A DNA stretch of 13,628 nucleotides from an uncultured Eubacteriales bacterium. Lineage in GTDB: Bacteria; Bacillota; Clostridia; TANB77; CAG-508. The position numbers and the translations under genes are program-made. The stretch covers positions 1 through 13,628 of the forward strand of contig CABTXJ010000014.1 in assembly GCA_902488785.1 (NCBI GenBank), in the 5' to 3' direction. Under the pieces are notes generated by a model. That model had not been told where the DNA came from. It saw only the letters and a program-made list of their open reading frames with translations, and did no database searches. Numbering within the stretch: the stretch's first letter is position 1; each line of letters starts with the position of its first letter. This document shows positions 1 through 5,576 of the stretch, one piece after another.

Positions 1-1
1 C

Positions 2-49
2 TATATTATGCAAGAAGGAGATATAGTTGAATTTAGATTTAATGTATAA
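2..49 (+). CDS. ychF: C-terminal end of YchF/OLA1-type GTPase (partial, 5' end outside window)
   Basis: Only the last 15 codons and the TAA stop are in the window. The frame reads YIMQEGDIVEFRFNV and then stops. This ending, a 'xDGDxxxFRFNV' type C-terminus, is characteristic of the TGS domain that closes YchF/OLA1 Obg-family nucleotide-binding proteins, which bind ribosomes and hydrolyse ATP or GTP. The assignment rests on this short but distinctive tail. The next gene starts 15 bp after the stop with its own Shine-Dalgarno site, so the two are probably co-transcribed. Another TGS-domain protein is possible but less likely given the FRFNV ending. Confidence 0.72.
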   Translation, partial: YIMQEGDIVEFRFNV

Positions 50-64
50 TGGAGTAATTAAAAT

Positions 65-1444
65 ATGTTAGAGATTATAATTGTAGCGATTTTAGGTATA
101 TTGCTTTTGGGCTATATGGTTAAAAAGTCTACTAAAAATAATAATTTAATAACAAAAATATTAATAATATTGGAAATATTAGCAATATGTTATTTACCAT
201 TCCAATACTATAGTAATGCACAAGTAGGAATATTTGCAAAGATACTTGTATATATATTTGCAATAATATTACCTTTAATAATTATTATATATGAAGTAGT
301 AACTGGTAAAAACTATAGTGAAAGTTTGGTAATTATAATTGCAAATTACTTTTTAAAAAAAGGAAATAGCAAGAAAGCGAAGGAAATATTAATAAGAAAT
401 ATACGAAAAAATCCTAAATCATATATTATGCATAAAAAATTAGGACAAATATATGAAAAAGAAGGTGGAATTAGAAGAGCAATATATGAGTATTTAACTG
501 TTATTGAAATTAACAAAGTTGAATATGAAACAATGCTTAAGATAATATCGTTATTAGAAGTATTAGACCAAAAAGAAGAAGCAATAGAATTATTAGATAG
601 GTTAATTACACTTCAAAAAGGATATCCTGAAGCATATATTAGATATGCAGAATTATTAGAAGAAAAAGAATTAAAAAAAGATGCTGTAAAGGTATATTTA
701 GAAGGGATAAAATATAATCCGGATAATTTCATATTACATTATAATTTAGCAACACTATATGTTAAATTAGATGAATATAGTATGGCTAAAAGTTGTTTGC
801 AAGAAGCAATTAGGATAAATCCTAGATCATATATTACTATGTTAAATTTAGGGCAAATATTATTAATTGAACAAGACTATGAAGGAGCAAAAAGTTATTT
901 AGATGAAGCATTGAAAGATGAAAAAATTAGAGATATTGTATATTACGAATATGCAAAAATTGATATACTTGAAGAACAAAAAGAGGAAGCCCTTACAATG
1001 CTTAATATGGCATTAGATATTAACCCAGATATAATAGAAAAAATAAATAATAATGAAATATTTAAAGATATTAGGCAAGATACAATAGTTAAGGTTCAAT
1101 TAGTTAAAAATGAAAGACCTAAGTTAAATATTAAAAGTGTAGAGATGATAAACAAGCTTGAAGAGACATTGGAAATAGCAGTAGCGTTAGGACAAAATGA
1201 GAAAAAAGTAATTAGAGAAACTAAAATAAATAATATTATTAAAAGCAAAAGTGAAAATAGGAGTATTGAGGAACTTATTAAAAACTTTCAACAAACACAG
1301 GAGTTTTTAGCAAAACATGTTAAAAATGCAGACAAAGAATTTAGTAAGCATTTCTATGGAGATAAGGGGAAACATAGTATATATAATGATGAACAAAAAG
1401 CTACAAATAGTGAAAAAGAATTAAAAGAAGATGACAAAACATAG
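65..1444 (+). CDS. membrane-anchored tetratricopeptide (TPR) repeat protein, 459 aa
   Basis: The N-terminus holds three hydrophobic segments (about residues 2-19, 30-48 and 56-78), predicting a membrane anchor. From about residue 86 to 320 there are six or seven helical hairpins of TPR type, with the usual spacing of small and aromatic residues and a Pro after the repeat (for example AIYEYLTVIEIN, AVKVYLEGIKYNPD, AKSCLQEAIRINP). The last 120 residues or so are highly charged and predicted helical. TPR arrays bind partner proteins, so a scaffold role at the membrane is an inference; no catalytic motif is visible. A GGAG site at 51-54 precedes the ATG by 10 nt. The gene follows the YchF tail by 15 bp and precedes a small membrane-protein gene by 40 bp, so it probably sits in the ychF transcription unit. 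The exact function is not recognised. Confidence 0.88.
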   Translation: MLEIIIVAILGILLLGYMVKKSTKNNNLITKILIILEILAICYLPFQYYSNAQVGIFAKILVYIFAIILPLIIIIYEVVTGKNYSESLVIIIANYFLKKGNSKKAKEILIRNIRKNPKSYIMHKKLGQIYEKEGGIRRAIYEYLTVIEINKVEYETMLKIISLLEVLDQKEEAIELLDRLITLQKGYPEAYIRYAELLEEKELKKDAVKVYLEGIKYNPDNFILHYNLATLYVKLDEYSMAKSCLQEAIRINPRSYITMLNLGQILLIEQDYEGAKSYLDEALKDEKIRDIVYYEYAKIDILEEQKEEALTMLNMALDINPDIIEKINNNEIFKDIRQDTIVKVQLVKNERPKLNIKSVEMINKLEETLEIAVALGQNEKKVIRETKINNIIKSKSENRSIEELIKNFQQTQEFLAKHVKNADKEFSKHFYGDKGKHSIYNDEQKATNSEKELKEDDKT

Positions 1445-1484
1445 AAAATGATATAATATATAATTAAGTATAAAGGAGATAGAA

Positions 1485-1706
1485 ATGAAAATAACTTCAA
1501 ATAAAGAAAATATGGGACTATATCAATCACTATTATTATTAATGATATTTGCAATATTAATAGTAAATATAATGATTGCTGTAACATTAAGTACAATTAT
1601 TAAAAAGCAACAAATAATAAACAAAAAATATATTGATGCAATTGAACAACAAGCATTAAAAGAAAATATTTTAAATATTGGAAATGATGTGGATGGCAGT
1701 AAATAG
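1485..1706 (+). CDS. small single-pass membrane protein of unknown function, 73 aa
   Basis: A 73-codon gene with a very good ribosome site (AAAGGAG at 1472-1478, 6 nt before the ATG). Its composition matches the flanking genes. The protein has a short polar N-terminus, one transmembrane helix at about residues 13-37 (rich in L, I, M and V), then a basic, helix-forming tail (KKQQIINKKYIDAIEQQ) ending in an acidic stretch. The layout (one helix followed by a probable coiled coil) recalls small divisome or septum-associated bitopic proteins, but no family motif is visible and I do not assign it. It is the last gene before the terminator at 1762-1785 and follows the TPR membrane protein by 40 bp, so the two may act at the membrane together. 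A real gene is supported by the ribosome site, spacing and operon position. Confidence 0.72.
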   Translation: MKITSNKENMGLYQSLLLLMIFAILIVNIMIAVTLSTIIKKQQIINKKYIDAIEQQALKENILNIGNDVDGSK

Positions 1707-1761
1707 TATGATGATTAATATATTAAAAATTATATAAAAAATACTTAGTACATATTAATTT

Positions 1762-1785
1762 AAAGGGGAGCTTATGCTCCTTTTT
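1762..1785 (+). terminator. intrinsic terminator after the ychF/TPR/small-protein unit
   Basis: Arms 1762-1771 (AAAGGGGAGC) and 1776-1785 (GCTCCTTTTT) pair around a TTAT loop. The stem has a five-bp GC-rich core, two G-U wobbles and an A/U-paired base, and it ends in a run of T. It stands 56 bp after the 73-aa gene and closes the first transcription unit. Confidence 0.88.
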
Positions 1786-1893
1786 ACATATAATTTATTT
1801 TTGTATATATATAATTTATATATAAATATATTATATGCTAACTAAAAATAATAATTACAAATAAATAATAAATAAAAGATATAAGGAGTAAAA

Positions 1894-2607
1894 TTGGATA
1901 ATATAGAAAAGTTAAAAAAACTAGTAGAAGAAAGTAATAATATAGTATTCTTTGGTGGAGCTGGTGTATCTACTGAAAGCGGAATACCTGATTTCAGGAG
2001 TAAGGATGGATTATATAATCAAAAGTATAAGTATTCACCTGAAGTAATACTTAGTCATAGTTTCTTTTTAAATAATACAAAAGATTTTTATGATTTTTAT
2101 AGGGAGAAGATGAATTCATTAAAATATGAGCCAAATATTACACATAGAAAACTTGCAGAGTTAGAAGAAAAAGGAAAATTAAAAGCAGTAATTACACAGA
2201 ATATTGATGGACTACACCAAAAAGCTGGATCAAAAAAAGTACTGGAATTACATGGAAGTGTTTTAAGAAATTATTGTATGAAATGTAATAGCTTTTATGA
2301 TGCAGATTTTGTATTTAAAGGAAAAGGTATACCAAAGTGTAAATGTGGAGGAATAATTAAACCAGATGTTGTATTATACCAAGAACCATTAGATTATGAT
2401 GTATTTGAAGAAGCAGTAGAAAAAATATCAAATGCAGACCTTTTAATAGTTGCAGGTACATCTCTTACAGTTAATCCAGCTTGTAGTTTAATACAGTATT
2501 TTAACGGTAAGAACTTAGTTTTAATTAATAGGGATGCTACACCATATGACAATAGAGCTGACTTATTAATTAGAGAAAGTTTAGGTAAGGTATTTAGTAA
2601 TATATAA
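1894..2607 (+). CDS. cobB: NAD-dependent protein deacetylase, sirtuin (Sir2/CobB family), 237 aa
   Basis: Sirtuins remove acetyl or longer acyl groups from protein lysines using NAD, giving nicotinamide and O-acyl-ADP-ribose. All hallmarks are present: the NAD-binding loop GAGVSTESGIPDFR (residues 22-35), TQNIDGLHQKAG (101-112), the catalytic His in ELHG (His120), four zinc cysteines (C128, C131, C149, C151), GTSLTVNPA (188-196) and a C-terminal LINRDATPYD segment. The length is normal for a short bacterial sirtuin. The start is UUG at 1894, five nt after AAGGAG (1883-1888); no in-frame ATG gives a full N-terminus. The gene follows a terminator, so it must have its own promoter somewhere in the A/T-only stretch 1786-1880, where none can be picked out with confidence. 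No acetyltransferase or acetyl-CoA synthetase partner lies nearby. Confidence 0.95.
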   Translation: MDNIEKLKKLVEESNNIVFFGGAGVSTESGIPDFRSKDGLYNQKYKYSPEVILSHSFFLNNTKDFYDFYREKMNSLKYEPNITHRKLAELEEKGKLKAVITQNIDGLHQKAGSKKVLELHGSVLRNYCMKCNSFYDADFVFKGKGIPKCKCGGIIKPDVVLYQEPLDYDVFEEAVEKISNADLLIVAGTSLTVNPACSLIQYFNGKNLVLINRDATPYDNRADLLIRESLGKVFSNI

Positions 2608-2658
2608 TACTTTTTTAAGATATATATTATAAAATCTTTTTAAAATAAAATGCATGAA

Positions 2659-2687
2659 ATATAATATATATAATATATATAATATAT
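2659..2687. repeat. short AT tandem repeat, 9-bp period
   Basis: About 3.2 copies of a 9-bp unit of type AATATATAT, located by the 'AA' steps at 2663, 2672 and 2681. It lies between a possible -10 element (TATAAT, 2660-2665) and the GAGGAGG ribosome site (2688-2694) of the dehydrogenase gene. In such A/T-rich DNA it may simply be low-complexity sequence. Confidence 0.6.
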
Positions 2688-2701
2688 GAGGAGGTATATA
2701 T

Positions 2702-3817
2702 ATGAAAATAAGAGCAGCTGTAGTAAATGGTGTAAACCAAGATTACAATATTGAAGAAGTAAATATTGAAGAACCAAGATTAAATGAGGTGTTAGTTAAA
2801 ATAGTTGCAGCAGGAATTTGTCATTCAGATGAAGCGTTTAGATTAGGAGAAGCAGCATATACATTTCCAGCAGTATTTGGACATGAAGGAGCAGGTATTG
2901 TAGAAAAAGTAGGAGAAGCAGTAACTGATATTAAACCTGGAGATCATGTAGTTATATCATATGCGTACTGTGGAAAATGTAAAGAATGTAGAGAAGGACA
3001 TCCTTCAACTTGTGAAAAATGGCCACTTATGAATTTTGGAACAAGAATGGATGGAACAACAACATTACATAAATTAGATGGAGAAAACATTGTAAATATA
3101 TTAGGACAAGCATCACTTGCAGAATATACTTTAGTACATGAAAATAATATAACTAAAGTAGATGATGATGTAGACTTAAGATATGCAGGACCATTAGGAT
3201 GTGGTTTCTTAACAGGACTAGGAGCAGTATATAACGGAATAAAACCAGAACCAAATTCATCAATGATAGTATTTGGAACAGGTACAGTAGGAGATGCGTG
3301 CATAATGGCAGCTAAAGCAATTGGATGTAATCCAATTATAGCTATAGACATACATGAACACAGATTAGATGAAGCACTAGAACTTGGTGCAACACACAAA
3401 ATTAACTCAAGCAATTGTGAAAATGTGTTAGAAGAAATACATAAAATATGTAATGGCGGAATGAGCGTAATTGATACAACAGGTGTTGAAAGCGTAATGA
3501 AACTTGCATTAGACGCAACTGCACAAGGTGGAACATATGCACCACTAGCAGTTACATCAAATGATTTAACAATGAAACCATTTTTAGATTTAGTAGCTAC
3601 TACAAAAACAATAAAAGGTGTATTAATGGGTAACGCAGTACCACAAGTTAGCATAAAACAAATGTTAGACCTAAATAAAGCTGGATTATTCCCATTTGAA
3701 AAAATATGTAAGTTCTATGACTTTGAAGATGTAAATGAGGCAGCAAATGACTCAAACAGTGGTAAGACATTAAAACCAATACTAATTGTAGACAAGGAAT
3801 ATACACCAAATAATTAA
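2702..3817 (+). CDS. zinc-dependent medium-chain alcohol dehydrogenase, aryl-alcohol dehydrogenase-like, 371 aa
   Basis: A member of the medium-chain dehydrogenase/reductase superfamily that oxidises alcohols or reduces aldehydes with NAD(H). The catalytic zinc ligands are C40 (GICHSDE), H61/E62 (GHEGAG) and C167 (LGCGFLTGLGAV). The structural zinc site is complete (C90, C93, C96, C104). The Rossmann motif is GTGTVG (192-197), followed by an acidic residue at the end of the second strand (AIDIHEH, D216), which favours NAD over NADP. The LGCGxxTGxGAV block and the overall layout resemble benzyl/aryl-alcohol dehydrogenases more than short-chain ethanol enzymes; the true substrate cannot be read from sequence. 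The ribosome site GAGGAGG at 2688-2694 is 7 nt before the ATG. It stands 94 bp after the sirtuin and 48 bp before the nusA promoter, with no clear terminator on either side. Confidence 0.93.
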   Translation: MKIRAAVVNGVNQDYNIEEVNIEEPRLNEVLVKIVAAGICHSDEAFRLGEAAYTFPAVFGHEGAGIVEKVGEAVTDIKPGDHVVISYAYCGKCKECREGHPSTCEKWPLMNFGTRMDGTTTLHKLDGENIVNILGQASLAEYTLVHENNITKVDDDVDLRYAGPLGCGFLTGLGAVYNGIKPEPNSSMIVFGTGTVGDACIMAAKAIGCNPIIAIDIHEHRLDEALELGATHKINSSNCENVLEEIHKICNGGMSVIDTTGVESVMKLALDATAQGGTYAPLAVTSNDLTMKPFLDLVATTKTIKGVLMGNAVPQVSIKQMLDLNKAGLFPFEKICKFYDFEDVNEAANDSNSGKTLKPILIVDKEYTPNN

Positions 3818-3865
3818 TCTCAAAACATTAATTATAATTAAACACATAATAAATAAGGCATTTAA

Positions 3866-3894
3866 TTGACATTAGAACATTTAGATTGTATAAT
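3866..3894 (+). promoter_or_regulatory. consensus sigma-A promoter of the nusA operon
   Basis: A perfect TTGACA (-35, 3866-3871), a 17-bp spacer and a perfect TATAAT (-10, 3889-3894). Transcription should start near 3901, giving a leader of about 84 nt before nusA. It is the only fully consensus promoter visible in the window, which fits a strongly expressed housekeeping operon, or one set high and then tuned by its leader. Confidence 0.85.
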
Positions 3895-3913
3895 AGAATA
3901 TAGAAATTGACAG

Positions 3914-3943
3914 AAAGAAGAGTGAGGCATCTCACTCTTTCTT
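3914..3943 (+). promoter_or_regulatory. leader hairpin upstream of nusA, candidate attenuator
   Basis: Arms 3918-3926 (AAGAGTGAG) and 3931-3939 (CTCACTCTT) form nine perfect base pairs around a GCAT loop. A G-U wobble (3917/3940) and further A-U pairs past one mismatch extend the stem. It begins about 15 nt after the expected transcription start and is followed by an interrupted T-tract (TTTCTTATGTAT). A stable hairpin with a poor U-tract is the form expected of a weak, NusA-dependent intrinsic terminator, and autoregulation of the nusA operon by leader attenuation has been reported in Bacillus subtilis. The hairpin is seen directly; the attenuator role is inferred. It could instead be a 5'-end stabiliser. 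Confidence 0.7.
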
Positions 3944-3984
3944 ATGTATATGGGAAATGTTCAAATTGAAAGGAAAAAAATTAG

Positions 3985-5265
3985 ATGAAATCTATAAATA
4001 TGAAAGAGCTTTTAATAGCGATGGACCAATTAGAAAAAGAAGAAGGAATGGATAAAGAATTCCTATTAGATGCACTTAAAACAGCTTTAGAGATAGCATA
4101 CCAAGAAAACTATGACACAGAGGAAATAGTAACAGTAGATATTAAAGATGGTGATATAGTTGTTTATGCTGAAAAAGAAGTAGTGGAAAAAGTTGAAAAT
4201 AATGATGTTGAAATTAGCTTAAAAGATGCTAAAAAGATAAAGAAAAGTGCAAAAATAGGAGATAAGGTAAAGCAAGTAATTGTTCCTAAAAACTTTGGAA
4301 GAATAGCAGTACAAAAAGGAAAACAAGTAATTGTACAAAAATTAAGAGAAAAAGAAAAAGAAGTTAGAATGGAAGAATATACTGCAAAACAAGGGGAAAT
4401 AATAACTGGAATAATTCAAAAAGCAGATGGTGGAGCAGTAATACTTGATTTAGGTAAATTAGAAGGGGTAATGACTCCTAGAGAACAAGTAGAAACAGAA
4501 GAATACCTAGTAAATAAGAAGTTAAGAGTATATGTACAAGGTGTAGTTAAAAGAGATAGAGGAGATATACAAGTACTAGTTTCTAGAAAAGATCCAAATT
4601 TTGTAAAAAGATTATTTGAATATGAAATACCAGAAATAGATGAAGGTATAATAGAAATAAAATCAGTTGCAAGAGATGCAGGAAATAGATCAAAAGTAGC
4701 AGTGTATTCAAGTAATGAAAACATAGATCCAGTAGGATCATGTGTTGGGCAAAAAGGAATGAGAATACAAAATATAATAGACGAAATTAATGGTGAAAAG
4801 ATAGATGTTGTAGAATGGAGTGAAGACCCATCAAAATTCATATCTGAAGCATTACTACCTGCAGAAATAATGGCAGTAGACATTAATGAAGAAAATAATT
4901 TTGCACAAGTTATAGTACCAGATGATCAATTATCACTTGCAATAGGAAAAAGAGGACAAAATGTAAGACTTGCAGTAACACTTACTGGATGGAAAATAGA
5001 TATAAAAAGTATTAGTCAATTTAAACAAATACTTGCAGGTGATATGGAAAATCCATTAGAAAAAGCAATAAGAGAAGCAAAAGAGAAAAAAGAATTAGAA
5101 GAAAAAAGAGAAGCAGAAAAAGAAAAGCAAAAAGAAATAGATGAAACTTTTAAAGAAGGAAAAACTAAAAAAGAAGTAGAACAAGAAGTTGAAGAAGAAC
5201 TAAATGAAATATTTGAAATAGTAACATCAAAAGATGAAGAGGAAAAAAAGCAAGATGAGGAATAG
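3985..5265 (+). CDS. nusA: transcription elongation/termination factor NusA, 426 aa
   Basis: NusA binds RNA polymerase at the RNA exit channel and controls pausing, intrinsic termination and antitermination. The domain order is as expected. The N-terminal polymerase-binding domain (about 1-125) starts with KELLIAMDQLEKEEGMDKE. An S1 domain (about 135-202) contains GEIITGIIQKADGGAVILDLG. KH1 carries its GxxG loop as VGQKG (254-258), and KH2 as IGKRG (320-324). From about 350 the protein ends in a Lys/Glu-rich, probably coiled-coil tail; no acidic-repeat domains of the E. coli type are present. The ribosome site AAAGGA (3969-3974) lies 10 nt before the ATG. The gene is first in its operon: the usual rimP is not upstream, and its own promoter and leader hairpin are. 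Its stop codon lies inside the ylxR gene. Confidence 0.97.
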   Translation: MKSINMKELLIAMDQLEKEEGMDKEFLLDALKTALEIAYQENYDTEEIVTVDIKDGDIVVYAEKEVVEKVENNDVEISLKDAKKIKKSAKIGDKVKQVIVPKNFGRIAVQKGKQVIVQKLREKEKEVRMEEYTAKQGEIITGIIQKADGGAVILDLGKLEGVMTPREQVETEEYLVNKKLRVYVQGVVKRDRGDIQVLVSRKDPNFVKRLFEYEIPEIDEGIIEIKSVARDAGNRSKVAVYSSNENIDPVGSCVGQKGMRIQNIIDEINGEKIDVVEWSEDPSKFISEALLPAEIMAVDINEENNFAQVIVPDDQLSLAIGKRGQNVRLAVTLTGWKIDIKSISQFKQILAGDMENPLEKAIREAKEKKELEEKREAEKEKQKEIDETFKEGKTKKEVEQEVEEELNEIFEIVTSKDEEEKKQDEE

Positions 5266-5545
5266 TAAGAATACGAGAACTTGTAAAGGATGTTTTAAAA
5301 AATATGATAAACAAAACCATGATATGATAGCAATATGTTATGATAATAAGAATAATAATTACATGGTATATGAAAATCAAGAAGAAAAAAAGCAAGGGCT
5401 TGGAAGATCACTATATATATGCAAAAATAATAAATGCATAGATAAAGCAATAACTAAAAACACTATAGCAGGATATTTTAGAAAAAAATTAGATAAAAAA
5501 ACAATAGAAAAATTAGAAGAGATAAAAACAAAATTAATAAATTAA
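5255..5545 (+). CDS. ylxR: YlxR-family RNA-binding protein (RnpM), 96 aa
   Basis: Small basic protein of the YlxR/DUF448 family. It has the N-terminal R-T-C-K-G-C signature (cysteines 10 and 13) and the GRSLYICKNNKC segment matching the family's GRgaYlC...C block. YlxR binds RNA and has been reported to regulate RNase P in B. subtilis. I chose the start at 5255 (MRNSKNTRTC) because it puts the RTCxGC motif where family members have it, with AGAGG at 5238-5242 upstream. An earlier in-frame ATG at 5234 would add seven Lys-rich residues and a larger overlap. The gene overlaps nusA by 11 nt, which suggests translational coupling. The ylxQ (L7Ae-like) gene that usually follows is missing. Confidence 0.93.
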   Translation: MRNSKNTRTCKGCFKKYDKQNHDMIAICYDNKNNNYMVYENQEEKKQGLGRSLYICKNNKCIDKAITKNTIAGYFRKKLDKKTIEKLEEIKTKLIN

Positions 5546-5576
5546 ATATAAAAGCACAATATAAAAGGGGGCATAT

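Noticed and set aside
2617..2643. Weak inverted repeat AAGAT / ATCTT followed by T after the sirtuin gene, as a terminator
   Set aside because: The stem is only five A/T-rich pairs with a 12-nt loop; such repeats arise easily in this base composition, so I do not call it.
2944..3654. Long open frame on the minus strand inside the dehydrogenase gene
   Set aside because: It is antisense to a gene with all catalytic motifs, has no ribosome site and no recognisable protein features; it is a shadow of codon use in A/T-rich DNA.
3828..3841. 14-bp perfect palindrome TTAATTATAATTAA downstream of the dehydrogenase gene, as an operator
   Set aside because: It is made only of A and T and lies 25 bp before the -35 box; chance palindromes of this kind are expected here and no regulator gene is near.
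3907..3912. A second TTGACA box downstream of the nusA promoter
   Set aside because: No TATAAT-like hexamer lies 16-18 bp further on; that place is occupied by the leader hairpin.
5234..5254. Longer ylxR start at the upstream ATG
   Set aside because: It would add a Lys-rich heptapeptide that puts the RTCxGC motif farther from the N-terminus than usual and has no better ribosome site; kept only as an alternative.
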